Below are positions 1 through 12,749 of a stretch of DNA of 64,000 bases, piece by piece. The translations under genes and the position numbers were made by a program. Source of the stretch: Tetrahymena elliotti 4EA (taxonomy: Eukaryota > Ciliophora > Oligohymenophorea > Hymenostomatida > Tetrahymenidae); the NCBI GenBank assembly GCA_000231825.2, contig JH720317.1, positions 908,407-972,406 of the forward strand, in the 5' to 3' direction. The notes under the pieces are model-generated. The model made no database searches. It worked only from the letters and a program-made list of their open reading frames with translations, and had not been told where the DNA came from. How positions within the stretch are numbered: position 1 is the first letter of the stretch; the number at the start of each line of letters is the position of its first letter.

Positions 1-33
1 TAAAGTTATTAACTTTTTGGCCAAGTTATTCAT
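1..33 (-). CDS. Secreted Cys-rich prepropeptide, copy A (5' end only)
   Basis: Only the first 11 codons lie in the window; the gene runs off the left edge. On the minus strand the start at 31-33 opens MNNLAKKLITL, identical to the first 11 residues of copy B (2745-3014) and copy D (12750-13028). The DNA to its right also matches the flanks of the other copies. The signal-peptide start is therefore visible, but the mature peptide is not. I infer that it belongs to the same family; whether it is intact cannot be told. Confidence 0.6.
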   Translation of the reverse strand, partial: MNNLAKKLITL

Positions 34-2044
34 ATCTATTATTTTTTTTACTTTATTATTTTTATTATTTATTTATTTTTATTACTTATTCTGCTTTCAT
101 GGTAGCTACTTAATCAAATAAATGAATTAATAAAAGAATTTAAGTGTAATATAGGTAGCGAATTATAATTTTATAACTTTTAAAGTATACGATTAATAAA
201 TCTATTAAAGAATATGATTCTCAATATCCAAAGAATCAAATATAAAATTAGATAGATATTTAAAAATATTCATATTTAATTAGCTAAATATATATTAATT
301 ATGACATTTTATTTTTATATATCTTTTATTCAAACAAAACAAAAAGCTAATTCTTAAAAACCATTTAAAATTCTAAATGTGAAAATTCTACATCTAAATA
401 AAACTTTAAAATATAATCAATTTAAATATATACTTAGTTGTTTTATAAATTAGTCTATTACTTAAAATAAAATGAAAATAGAGATTGGATTTAATTATTT
501 TTTCTATCAGACTTATATGTAAGAATTAAATGATGATACAATAATTCAAAAATTTGTTTTAAGCAAATGTAAATTTGATTACTAGATTACAAATTTTCAA
601 ATTTACAAATTTGTAATTTCTTTTATTGATTTTATTGTAATTCATATAAGCCTAAAAGTTAAAAATTGATAAATAAAATAAATTTATAAATAATTAAAGC
701 TAATTCTTATATATTTTAGGTTATAAAAATAAAATATTATCAAAATTTTAAAGTATTGAAGAACTTTATTTTTATTTAAATGTTAAACACAAAATAAGAA
801 TTTATTTTTTCATTAAATCAAAATTAATTTAATATTCAGGAAATTAATATTTTTGTGGAAATCAATTTTGTTTATAAAAATATAGTTGTTCACTGTATTT
901 AATTCTGATAGAACAGTATTTTACATTTAAAAATTACTGGTTATAACATTAGTTCTTCTTACTTTACAAAATCAATTTTAATATACTAAATTTAAAAAAA
1001 TAATATGAAATTTAGTAATACATTGAATAAAGATTTTTATTTAATGTTAGGAAATAGAAAAAAACAAGAAATTTATTTCTGTTCATTAAATGTATGTAAA
1101 TGCAGAATTAATATAAATCTAATTAGGATAGATAGCTAAACAAAAATTAAATATTGTGACAATAATGTGTATTGATTGTTTGCTTAACAATTGTTAGTAA
1201 TTAAAAAACAGATTAAATTAATTATAAAATGAATGATAACATTAAGATTGAAAAATTAATTTTGTCAGAAAATGATGAAAATTTGAATTAAATTTAAAAG
1301 CCAAATATTAAATTAAAATAAATTAATAAATTGCAATTTATTTAAATACTTCAAGAAAGCTTCATTAATATTTTTATAAGAGGGGTAAAGTAAAAGTTTA
1401 GAGATTAGAACATTTTTGAATGTTATCTCTTAATGATTATTAATGATTATGTGCCCATTCTCAAATATTATTCTCCCTTGAAAAAATAAATATTGAAGAA
1501 AGAAACATTAAAATTATAAAAGAAATATAAAATTAATGAGTCTAGCAATTTAAATTCAATCTAAATTAATTATGTCACAATGAGTTTGTTATGTCATATC
1601 CTGATTCTTTCACTCCCCACCTCACCAATATTTTAATTATCTATTGAAATTTTTTCATCAAAGAGAACTTAAATTCCCCTCCTCCATCGCCTAACTAAAA
1701 CCGATTAGAGCTGGGCTTTTTGAGATAAATAAAACATAATATTTTTCTTTTAAATAATATAAACAGATCTAATTTTAAGACATATGTCTCATATGTCTGA
1801 ATGAATTTATATGTAGGATTACATGTCCATAAGTATATAACCAAAATTAATCTACCTTTTAACAAATTATAAAAAGAAATATTTATTAAAAAAATATTTA
1901 AAGGATGAAACAAATTGTGAATTAAATTTAATAACAACATATAAAAATTATTGAGCCAAACAAATATCAAAGAACCAATCCAAATTAGTCAGTCTAATTT
2001 AAATTTAAGTCTTTCCTTCTTTTTCAAAAATATCTGATTAATTG
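1..2044. repeat. Tandem repeat unit A
   Basis: About 2 kb resembling units B (2980-5110), C (9725-11760) and D (12985-14235), in the same order and orientation. Shared landmarks are the prepropeptide start, the string ACTGTATTTTATTCTGATAG, a GAAGAAAGAAACATTAAAAT block and decayed LRR exons on the minus strand, for example 1385-1475, where an Asn-Asn-Ile start is followed by TGA. No other gene is seen. Between 2045 and 2744 there is more AT-rich DNA with LRR-exon remnants near 2050-2115. Confidence 0.75.
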
Positions 2045-2744
2045 AAATAATATTTTTGCATATTAGAGCATTTACTAAACTGGATCCTAATTCTTGTGCC
2101 CAACCCACAAATAAATTTTAAAATGGAACCATCCCAATGCTCTATTGTAGTGATATTTATCTCACATCTTTATAAAAAATTGCAAAGTGCATTAATATGA
2201 GTAAAATAAATTTATGAATATCTATCCACCAAAATTATTTCTGAAAAAAATAATAAAAATAAATATTGCATAAAGATAATTAAAAAAATTAAATTCGAAT
2301 ATTTAGTGAAATATAATTTTACAATAAATTAGTCAGATTTTGAAAATTTCATTTTACTAGAGGCTAATCCACCCTAGGCACTAAAAAATAATTAAAGCCT
2401 CATTGAAGTGGTGCTCCCATTGCATATTATATTTTTTTATTTACTTGTATTACTTTACTGAACTCTTAATATTAATTAAGTTAAGCGCCTAATTATCAAC
2501 AAGGGATTTCCAATCCACCAGTTTTTAAGTAGTCGTTTGTCTATACTTGATTATTTTAAATTCAAAAATTCTCTAACAAAAGTGCTGCAAAAGAAACTAT
2601 TAAATAGGTATTAGTTAATAACTCAATTTAAATTAATTTTTAATGTAAATACAAATTAACATTCATTTAAAAATATTTACAAGTAAATTTATTTTTTTAC
2701 AATTTTAGTTCAAATAATTTTGACAATAGTTATGACTGATTTGA

Positions 2745-3014
2745 TCAATAAGGACACCATGCCTTATAACAACGACCATCACCACACATATGCAAACCAG
2801 CTGGACAATCTGCTACCATCATAACAGCATCATTTTATTTTTGTAACTACTCACAAACTTCATAGGTTCTGCACTCACTGAAACAGAATTCAAGCTCACC
2901 TTAACATTAGTCTTGTCTCTTTAAATTATAGGTATTTCTAAAGCTAGCGAAAGCATAAAAAGCAACAGTAGCAATAACTACTAAAGTTATTAACTTTTTG
3001 GCCAAGTTATTCAT
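2745..3014 (-). CDS. Secreted 8-cysteine prepropeptide, copy B
   Basis: Intronless 89-residue frame ending in TGA. Residues 1-25 form a signal peptide (MNNLAKKL, then a hydrophobic stretch ending in AFAS). A Lys-Arg pair at 32-33 follows, with Gln34 next, which fits removal of a short propeptide to leave a mature peptide of about 56 residues. Cysteines lie at 37, 44, 48, 54, 70, 77, 82 and 87, enough for four disulfides. The closest copy is D (12750-13028): the first 65 residues are nearly the same while the last 20 differ strongly except at the cysteines. I know no named family. The layout resembles ciliate pheromone precursors, such as those of Euplotes, but that is a resemblance of architecture only. 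A secreted signal or defence peptide are both possible. Confidence 0.75.
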
Positions 3015-5110
3015 ATCTATTAAATTTGTTTACTTTATTATTTTTTTAATTAATTAATTAATTATTTATTTTTAATATTTATTTTGATTTTATGATAGCT
3101 ATTTAATCAAATGAATGGATTAATAAAAGAATTTAAGTGTAATATAGGGAATGAATTGTAATTCAGATAACTTGTAAAATAGACAATGAAAAAATCCTTT
3201 AATGAATATGATTTCTCAATATCCCAAAATTCAAATATAAAATTAGATATTTAAAGATAGCCATAGTTAATTAAGCTAAATATATATTAATTAAGCTATT
3301 TTATTTTAAATAAATCTTTTATTAAAATATAACAAAAAGCCAGCTCATAAAAACCATTTAAAATTATTAAGGCTTTTAATTAGGAAATAAATAATGTTCA
3401 ATAATTGAAAAAAGTAGTTAGTGAATGTAAATTTGATGATTAGATTACAAATTTATTATTATGAGTTTCTCTTATTTGGTTTTAATAGTAATTCTTGCAA
3501 GTTTAAAAGTTAATATTGAGAAACAAAATAAATTTATAAAATGTTTAAAGCCGATTCTTATTAATTTTAGGTTAGAAAAATTAAACACTATTAAAAATTT
3601 AAGGTATTTTATCAACTTAATTTTATATTTTCGAATGTTAATGAAAAATGTAGAGAATTTATTTTTCATTAAATAAAAACCAATTTAATATTATAAAAAT
3701 TGAAATTTTTGTCGAAGTAAACTTTCTTTTTAAAAATTTAGCTATTCACTGTATTTTATTCTGATAGAACAGGAGTTTACACTATTTAAAATATACCTGG
3801 TTCTAATCTTAGCTCTTCATACTTTACAAAATCAATTTTAATATGCTAAATTAAAAAATATTAGTCTGAAACTATCAATGCATTGAATAAAGATTTTTAT
3901 TTAATGTGAGGAAATAGAAAAAATAAGAAATTTATTTCTGTTCATTAAAAGTCTGTAAATGCAAAATTAATAGAAATCTAATTAAGATAGATAGATAAGC
4001 AAAAATTAAATATTGTGACAATAATTTTAATTGATTAATAATTGTTAGTAAATAAAAGATAAATTAAATTAATTATAAAATGAATGATATCATTATGATT
4101 GAAAAATTAATTTTGTCTGTCATTTTACTTTTATTTTATAATTATTTCAAAATCATAATTTTAATATTGCTGCCTTGTTACTTTTTATACTTTTTATTTT
4201 AAAATTAATGAGATCCTTTCACAAATTTTATAATAGCTTTTAAAAATAATAAAATATTTTTGAAAAAAGAAATATCTAGAAAGAGAAAATGATTAAAATT
4301 TGAATTAAATTTAAAAGCCATATATCAAGTTAACTCAAATTTATAAATTGGTAATTAAATACTTCAAAAAGACTTCATTCATATTTTTACAAGAAGGGTA
4401 AAGTGAAAGTTTAGAGATTAGAATATTTTTGAATGCGATCTCTTCATAATTATGTGCCCATTCACAAATATTATTCTCCCTTGAAAAAATAAATATTGAA
4501 GAAAGAAACATTAAAATTATAAAAGAAATATAAAATCTTAATTAAATATTAAAAAATCAAAGGAAAATTTATGAGTCTAGCAAATTTAAATTCAATCTAA
4601 ATTAATTCTGTCACTTTGTTGTTATTTATTAAAAATGGAAATTTAATATTGGAATACTATTTTTACTCCAAGAAAGGAATAAAATTGTAATGATTCCAGT
4701 ATTTTGTTAAATTAGATCCTAATTCTTTCACTCTCCACATCACCAATATTTTAACTACTTCTAGAAATTGCTTCCTCTATGACAATTTAAATTACCCCTC
4801 CTCCTTCCCCTAAAACATGCTGTTTGTATCTTTAACATATCTAGCTAGACCTGGGCTTCTTGTGATAAATAAAATATTCAATAAATTTTAAATAATTCAA
4901 ACAGATCTAATTTTAAGACATATGTAAGAATGCATTTACATGTACATAAGTATGCAGCCAAAATGAATCTACCTTTTAACAAATTATAAAAAGAAATATT
5001 TATTAAAAAAGTATTTAAAGAATGAAACAAAGTGTGAATTAAATTTAATAACAACATATAAAAATTATTGAGCCAAACAAATATCAAAAAAGTCAATCCA
5101 AATTACTTAA
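2980..5110. repeat. Tandem repeat unit B
   Basis: Second copy of the roughly 2 kb unit, aligned with unit A from the prepropeptide start at 3014 to the shared stretch near 4878-5100 (matching 1695-1970 in unit A). It contains no intact gene apart from the prepropeptide start. Decayed minus-strand LRR exons lie near 4400-4490 and 4200-4225. From 5111 to about 5560 I see only AT-rich DNA. Confidence 0.75.
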
Positions 5111-5569
5111 CAAACATTTAAAAAGTTTAATAAAATAAAAATTAAATACATATTTGCATTTATTTTTTCATAAAAATCTCAATAATACTCTCCTCCCTTT
5201 TTTTTTATTTTAAATGATAAATTTTTTCACTTTTTAAAGTTATTTCATTTTTTAAAATAATATTTATGTTCACCTTTAAAACTACAAAAAAATAAATATT
5301 GTATTTTTTCAAATATTACTGGCGACTTGCATATTTTAAATCTGCAAGTTGCTATATTCATAAATCTGTAAAATAAAATTTATTTCTATGTTTTATAGTT
5401 GTATTGTCCTTTTTAGCCAGTTGGAAAAACTAAGGATATATAAATTTTTGATATTATATTCAGATTCTGCTTTCAAAAATAAGAATTTTGACAAAGAGAA
5501 GATATTAAAATAATTAGGTTTGCTAATGAATGACTGAACATATATATTTAATTAAATTGCAATGATTAT

Positions 5570-5960
5570 GTGAATTGAGCAATTAGTGATGATAATGATT
5601 TTGTTGCGATATGTGGTATCTCTCCATCTTTGAAAAACCAAACTGAAATATTACTCTCACAAATTTAAAATATTGATTCATCTGAAAAAATTACATTTTT
5701 CAATGAGTCATTCTGGTGCTTGGTACAGAAATCAAATCCTTTGAGTTTATTCTTTTCTGTTAATTGATGTATCTCATAAATTCTACCATATTTCATATTA
5801 GGTTTTTTAAATGTCTCATTTAGAGCTGCTCTTGATAAATCAAGACCATGGTTCTTCTTTAATTCATGTTGAATGTCAGCAGTTGAATATTTAATCAAAT
5901 TTAATGATTCTATTGATTCTCTAACCTCGTCATCATATATTTTGGAATTATGACCACCGC
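5570..5960 (-). pseudogene. Tc1/mariner-type transposase fragment
   Basis: A minus-strand frame gives an internal transposase segment: a helix-turn-helix-like stretch (GLDLSRAALNETFKK, with KYGRIYEIH after it), a linker and a catalytic-site-like FSDESIF, the usual setting of the second acidic residue in Tc1/IS630 enzymes. The upstream part (DCGGHNSKIYDDEV) joins in frame. No start and no complete DDE domain is present, and terminal repeats were not found. It is a decayed, immobile remnant. The family call rests on the FSDESIF context and overall layout. Confidence 0.6.
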
Positions 5961-6239
5961 AATCTCCATAATTATTCTCAACATGGTTAAAAAGTAAGTA
6001 TTTATTCCAAACTTTTGATATGGTTCCTAAACTGTTGATGTTAAACTTGGATTAAAACTATTTTAGTTAAATTTATATTAATTTTTATTTATTTTTTATC
6101 ATCCTCACTTAAATCAAACACATAGATATATGTATGACAAATTCAATTTTCAAAACAGGGTTTTAATCCTGAATAAGCATAGAAAAATAATATATCGAAA
6201 AATTTAGGGATATATAATCTTGTTTCCAACTTTTAAATT

Positions 6240-7030
6240 AACAAAATAGATGGTAAAATATATTATAAATAAAGTGATTTTTTTTTACTTTTCTTTATTA
6301 TTAATTTACATAAGAAGTTGATCAAAATAAATAATAATCTCAAAATATCATCACTTTTTTAAGAGAATAGGCAGTAATTATAATTTTAAGATGAAGAATG
6401 AACCTTTTTAATTTAAAAGAAGGAATATCATGAAGAGTAAATAATAATCAATATTTTAAATAATAAATTTGTTTTTTTCTTAAGAATAAATCAAATAAAA
6501 ATTTAAATATCTATCCTAAATCAATTATTTTTATAATAAAATTTTTACCACTAAATAATATGAAATTAATGTCTGATGTTGCTTTAAAATATGTGTGTGA
6601 TTTTTTTCAAAGTTACAAAAAAATAAAGTTGAGAAAGAATTTAATTTCATCTTTTAAATATTAGGTTTTATTTTCTCAATCATTATTTAAATATCTTCTC
6701 ATTTTTTTATGATTTGTAAGTAAAATATTGAAAACTTAAAATAATTCTTTTGAAAGAAGAAACTATTTTAATATTAATCATAAAATAAATGATATTAAAA
6801 GTTGACTATTATAAATACTTTTAAACAACAGTAAATTATTTACTTTATTTAAATGAAATCATCTTTAGTGCTGAAAATACCTCTGCTATTTATTATTTTT
6901 CTCTTATAAATTTGATAGCTTGCTTGAATAAATAATAATACTGAATGTCTACGAATTATATTATTCAAATTATTTTTTCAAATTTATTTTTGATAAGAAA
7001 ATAAACAAAATTTATAAAAGAAAAAACAAT
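6240..7030. repeat. Left direct repeat flanking the 508-residue membrane gene
   Basis: The stretch from the run AAAGTGATTTTTTTTTACTT to the AAACAAAATTTATAAAAG block recurs in the same order at 8960-9475, on the other side of the gene at 7308-8834. Shared pieces include ATTCTTTTGAAAGAAGAA and TTGATAGCTTGCTTGAAT. Between 5960 and 7307 I see no other gene. Confidence 0.65.
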
Positions 7031-7307
7031 TATTTAAGAAAGAAAGGAGGGGGTAAAATAAATTATAAAAATCTTCAGCCATTTAAATATTAAGACCAAA
7101 ATAATACTGTTTTTTTTTAATTCAAAAATGAATGAGTCCCTGCTGTGACCCCCTTAATCAAATATCAATTTAGATACCTGATCAGAAATTAGATACCTGA
7201 TCTTGAAATTAGATTATAATATAAATTGATTTGATAAATTCTTTAAACTTTGATAAAAATAGTTAATTAAATCCAAATTTTAAACTCATTTCAAAGATTT
7301 AAAGAAA

Positions 7308-8834
7308 ATGTATCAGCAAAAAGTACTCTTTTGGTGCTCATTGTTCTATTATCTAGTTAATATTTATAGTATCTACATTTCTGTGTTGCTCTCTTTGCAA
7401 GGTGGAGGTCTTAATATTGCTTATCTTATCACATTTTTTTGTGTTTTTGGAATTGATAAAGTTATTATTATCATAATTTTGGTTTGCGGTGATTACAGAG
7501 GAGGGATTTAATTTTCAATTTGTGACATATTGCAGGTTGGTTTCATTTATATTTTCTTTGATGATGAATTCTAAAGCCACAACATAAGTAACTCTCTAAC
7601 AACTAAGGTGGTAAGTAGGATTCTTCCCTAAATTATAATGGAATTTATTTTCTTTTTCTGTCTAAAAGATATTAATAATGATGATAATTCTTAAAGTTTA
7701 TAAATAGCAACTTTGTTTAATTTTATACTATTCTTAGTTCTCTTTAGTTGTCTGATGCATGTTGCCATAGTATATGATAATTATAAAGATTCTAAGTACT
7801 TGATATACAGTTTAAAGGAAAAAGCTTTTTATTTCTGCAAATTCTTCTTAACTTAATTACCATATTATTTATCCCTCTGCACTTTTACCTTTTATACAGA
7901 TAAATTTGGAATCAATCTAAGTTGCTACAATATTTTTCTTGCTTTATTCACAATTGTGGGATATATAATTTATAAAAGACCATCTTTTGATTGGTATTTT
8001 TTTCTGTTTATCTTTAACTTAATATTCTTCAACGGATTTAGATTAAATAGCTTTGATTTTGATTAATTCACAAGTACATACATCTACTTATCTTTGTCAA
8101 CTTATATTAATCAAATGATAAGAGTTATAATTTTGTTTTTTTGCTCAGATGGTATCTTAAATTATTCAGATAATAATACAGTATTGTAAATATTAATTTA
8201 CATGACATTAGTGATGAGTTTTCTTTAATTCATTTTTCTGTTTTAAGAGAATTATTCTATTTTATTTTAAACATTAATAATAAGAATTCGTTCTGATCAT
8301 GATTTTGCTCAAGCTAATCAAAGACTAAGAAACAATAAATTCAAAAATATTTATTTTTATATCAATGATAGGGATAATGAAAATTAAAGCTTAAACCAGC
8401 GTTTGATAGCCAGTGATAACTTGGAGGAAGAAATATTAAATTTTGTAGAGCTATTTGCTAAGTGTAAAATATCTAAGAGTTTTATTTACATAAAAATGAC
8501 CTCAATTTATGGATTGCTTGATTATTTTTATGATTTTAAGTATTAAATTATAACAAAATCAGAAAATCTTTATTTTCCCTTTGACCATTTAATTGATTAT
8601 TTTCGATTTTATTCATATTTAGAAATACTAAAAGAAAGAACTAAAAATGGATACTTTTTAAGCAAAATTAATACAAATTTAGTTCAAATGCTTTCTTTTT
8701 AGGAATCTGAATATCAAAAATTGAATAACTATAGATGTGTATAGCTACAGATCACATTATTTGATAAATTAATTTCACCAAATATGGAATATTAGTCTTC
8801 TTAAATTCTATATGATCTATATTAAGAATATTGA
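7308..8834 (+). CDS. Polytopic membrane protein of unknown family, 508 aa
   Basis: A single exon of 508 codons without an internal TGA, ending in TGA; that length is very unlikely by chance. The first 340 or so residues alternate hydrophobic segments with short polar loops, perhaps eight to ten membrane spans (for example VIIIIILVCG, LFNFILFLVLF, YFFLFIFNLIFF, IRVIILFF). From about residue 355 the protein is hydrophilic and probably cytosolic (ANQRLRNNK, EEEILNFVELF). I do not recognise the family. The early RILPQIIMEF segment after a charged loop recalls XK-type proteins only faintly, and I make no such call. It lies between prepropeptide copies B and C, with direct repeats on both sides. 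Confidence 0.7.
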
Positions 8835-8959
8835 AAATTTAAAATAATTACTATTAAAGAAATTTTTAATATTAATAATATTTATCATTTAAAGTTAAAG
8901 TGGAGTTCATTTAATTATTTGAATTTTCTATCAAATAAAATCAAGAAGAATATAAATGA

Positions 8960-9475
8960 TATATTCATATATCTTTAAAATAAAATTTATTTCTATGTTT
9001 AAAAGTTGTAGATAATCAAATTATTTTAAAATAAAGTGATTTTTTTTACTTTTCTTTATTATTTAACATTATTATCAAAATAAATCTGGTCAGGTTAATT
9101 TCAAAGATTTTAATAAAATGCTTGGGGAAACAGTACTTTCTATATATATGGTGTTGTGGAATTTTCATCTTCTTAAATTCTTTATGAATTGTATTAAAAA
9201 AATTGAAAGCTTTAAATAATTCTTTTGAAAGAAGAAATTATTAATATTAATCATAAAATAAATGATATTAAAAGTTGACTATTAAAAATACTATTAAACA
9301 GTATATCTTAAATATCTTTATTATTTATTGTTGTATTCTTATTTTTCTCTTTATAAATTTGATAGCTTGCTTGAATTAAATAATAATACTAAATGCCTAC
9401 AAATTATTTTATTGAAGTTGTTTACTCAAATTTATTTTTGATAAGAAAATAAACAAAATTTATAAAAGAAAAAAA
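8960..9475. repeat. Right direct repeat, carrying a deleted copy of the membrane gene
   Basis: This matches 6240-7030 and continues into gene sequence. At 9118 an ATG with context TTTCAAAGATTT matches the start of the 7308 gene; about 40 bases later the sequence jumps to its last 50 bases (CTTCTTAAATTCT). The copy has thus lost about 1.4 kb of internal coding sequence. From 8835 to 8959 and 9476 to 9573 nothing else is seen. Confidence 0.6.
9118..9205 (+). pseudogene. Internally deleted remnant of the 508-aa membrane gene
   Basis: The start (ATG followed by CAGTACTTTCT, compared with AAAGTACTCTTTTG in the intact gene) and the 3' end of the gene at 7308-8834 are joined directly. No functional protein can result. 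It shows that the gene and its flanks were once duplicated in tandem and one copy collapsed. Confidence 0.5.
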
Positions 9476-9573
9476 TTAAACTTTCAAATTGGAATTTGAA
9501 TTTTAACTGTCTAAGTTCCACCAGAACCTTAATAAGCATGCATAGGAGTTTAAAAATTTGATTAAGTCAACAC

Positions 9574-9764
9574 GGCATCATTTTCTTTTTATAATTACTT
9601 ACAAACTTCATCGGTTCTGCATCCACTCTGAAACCAAATTCAAGCTCACTTTAACATTCGTATTTCCTCTTTAAGTTCTAGGTATTTTTAAAGCTAGTAA
9701 AAGCATAAACAGCAAAAGTAATAATAACTACTTAGGTTATTAACTTTTTGGCCAAGCTATTCAT
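9574..9764 (-). pseudogene. Prepropeptide copy C, broken
   Basis: The frame starts like its sisters (MNSLAKKLIT, signal peptide, LKRK dibasic site, ECQSELEF). Relative to copy B it then carries an insertion inside the run that should hold the second and third cysteines (GAATTTGGTTTCAGAGTGG). The reading frame is lost, and the sequence ends before the last four cysteines: homology stops near 9574. It is the third of the four tandem copies. Confidence 0.65.
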
Positions 9765-11760
9765 ATCTATCAAATTTTTTTACTCTATTATTTTTCAAAT
9801 GACGAATTTATTTTGATTATTTATTCTGTTTTGATAGTAGTTATTTAATCAAATAAAAAAGGAATTTAAGTTTAATATAGGGAACACATTATAATTTTTA
9901 TAAATTTTAAAATATTCAATTAATAAATTCTTTAATGAATATGATTTCTGCATAACCGTTAAATCAAAGATAGAAATAGATATATAAATAGGCACTGTTA
10001 ATTTAACAAATTGTGTATGAATTAAGCAATTTTACTTTAAATAAATCTTTTATTAAAAAAAACAAAAAGCCATAAAAAATTCTAAAAGTGAAATATCTAC
10101 TTCTAAATAAAACATTAAATTTTAATAAATTTAAGTAGAAACTTAATTGTTTTATAAATTTGTTAATATTTATTTTTTAATCAAACTTTTATGTGAGAAT
10201 TAAATAATGATGCAATCATTTTAAAAAAATAGTATTTAATGATTGTAAATTTGATTATTCGATTACAGAATTACTCATTTTTTGTTTTTACAAAAATTCA
10301 TACAAACTTAAAAGCTAAAAAATTAAGAAATAAAATAAATTTATTAAAGATTAAAAGCAAAATTCTTATTGATATTGTATAAAAATAGAATAAAATCAAA
10401 ATTTTAACATATTTTATCAGCTTGATTTTACATAAATTCATTTTTTCATTAAATCAAAATGATTTAATATTTTAGAAATAGGGAGATATTTTCTTTGTAA
10501 AAATATCCCGGTACACTGTTTTTTATTTTGATAGAACTGCAAGGCAGTTACATTTAAAATATACCTAGTTATTATAGTAGTTCTTCATACTTTATAAAAT
10601 CAATTTTAATATGCTAAATTAAAAAATAGTCTAATAAATTGTAAAAAGATTTTTATTTTATGTTATGTAATAGTAAAAACAATTTTTAAAAAATAAGAAA
10701 TTTATTTATTTTTATCATAATAATGGAAATAGAGAGGAATAGAAATCTAATTAGGATAGATAAATAAAATTAAATATTGTGACAATAATTTTTATTGATT
10801 GTTTGTTAAATAATTATAAAGTAATGAAAGGAAAAATTAAATTAATTCTAAAATAAATGAAATCATAATGATTGAAAAATTAATTTAGTCTCTCATTTTA
10901 CTTGGAGACAAATTTATGAGACCCTTTCACCAATTTTATTGCAACTTTTTCATAAAAATAAGTTTTGAATAAAGAAATCTTTTAATAAACTGCTAAATAA
11001 TTAAAATCTTCAATAATAATTAATTTATGTTTTTACTAGAGGCCTAAGTAATGTCAAAATTTAGAGATTGGAACATTTTTGAATGCTATCTTTTAATTTT
11101 TATTGATCTATTTGGCATACCCTTTTAAAAAATAATAATAATAAATATTGAAGAAAGAAACATATGAATGAAAGATATATAAAATATTAACTAAATTTTA
11201 TAAAACAAAGATAAATTAACAAATATAGCAAATTTAAATTAAACCTTAATTAATTTTGTTGCTCAGTTTTTATTTATTAAAAAATGCTAAATTAATATTG
11301 AAAATTTATTTTTACTTCAAGGAAAAGAATCAAATTTTGCTAAGTCAGATCCTAATTATTTTACTTCCCATGTCACCAATATTATTCTACCTTTTAAGAA
11401 ATAATAAAAATACATATTGATAAACGAAGTATTTAAAGAATTAAAAAAAGAGTTGTGAATTAAATTTAAAAACTACACACAAAAATTATAGAGTGAAAAT
11501 TAATATCAAAAAAGCCAACCTAAATTTGTCAGCATATTTTAAATTCATGTCCTTCTTTATTTTTCAAAAGTACTTGATTCATTTAATAATATTTTTAGTT
11601 AAAGTTTAGAGATTAGAGTATTTTGTTAAACTTGATCATAATTCTTATGTGCCTACTCCACCGATATTATTCTTGCTTTGAAAAAAAAATTATTAAAGTA
11701 AATATGGATTAAAGAAAATAAACAAATAAACATTTAAAATTATAAATTAAAATTATGAGC
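9725..11760. repeat. Tandem repeat unit C
   Basis: Third copy of the unit, more diverged than A and B. It shares the prepropeptide start, the TTTTTATTTTGATAGAACTG block and decayed minus-strand LRR exons at about 10905-10960, 11040-11130 and 11600-11690. The last still reads as an LRR (SLTKYSNLQTLT) but holds a TGA. From 11761 to 12749 I see AT-rich DNA and no gene. Confidence 0.65.
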
Positions 11761-12749
11761 AAAACATCAAGTTAAAATAAATTAACCAGTTACATATAAA
11801 TTATCGGGTGTCCAAAAATATGAACCTCTTTATTTTTCAAATCTATTACTTTAATGCAAATAACATACAGTATTATCAAAGACTTACAAAGTAAATAATC
11901 AATATTGGAAATGAGATCATTAAATAAAAGCACCATTATTCTTTCTTTTAAGCTGCTGACTTGTTCGTACTAATTTTAACAAATGTCTAAAATTGTTTGG
12001 TTAGATTACTGTTACTTAAATTGATTGTTTTAATGTTGAAAAAGAGTTAACTTTACTCCATTTTATAGAATTTACCAGTACTTGAAGAATAGTCATTTTT
12101 TCAAATATTTTATATTTTCTGAAATAGAATGAAATAAAATTTAACTCTTCTATATTCTCTTTAAAAATATTAAAAATAAAAATAAAATTCTAAATAAGTA
12201 TTCTTTACATGCTTAATAAATATATATCATTTTTAACAACTGTTTTATAATAGATCTATTCTAGTTTAATTAAGGTAAGTTATTTATTTTAACTATACAT
12301 TTTAAGATAAACGATTCTTGAAGATTGTAGAATTTAAACCTAAAATAATAAAATATTATAAAGATTTTTTGAATAGGAAGAATATTTAATTTGCTTTATT
12401 TTTTAATTTCAATTAAGATTTTATGTTATTTTACTGTTATTGATCAATCACACAAGTTGAAAAATATAAAAAAGGAATTTTAATAAATTTCAAACTCAAA
12501 AAATAAAAGAAAATAATATTTAAAATTCAACTCATTATTATAAACATTTTTAAATTTCAAATGTATTAAATCAAATTTTGTTTACTTGGTTATTTTATTA
12601 AAATAAACTATCAAATACGTATTAATTAATAAGTCTATTTAAATTTTTTTTATATAAGTACTAAAATTAACTTTTAAAGAAAATTACAAATAAATTTATT
12701 TTCTAAAATTTTATTTGAAATAATTTTGACTTAAGCCTGCTTAAGTTAA

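Noticed and set aside
1695..1970. Short standard-code ORF, repeated at 4878-5096
   Set aside because: It lies in the noncoding part of repeat units A and B and is low-complexity; similarity between the copies reflects DNA duplication, not protein conservation.
3461..3676. Overlapping ORFs on both strands
   Set aside because: Both are hydrophobic, AT-driven frames inside repeat unit B and are not kept in units A, C or D.
7308..8834. XK-family scramblase assignment for the membrane protein
   Set aside because: Only a vague resemblance in one span; no family signature was visible, so the call stays unknown.
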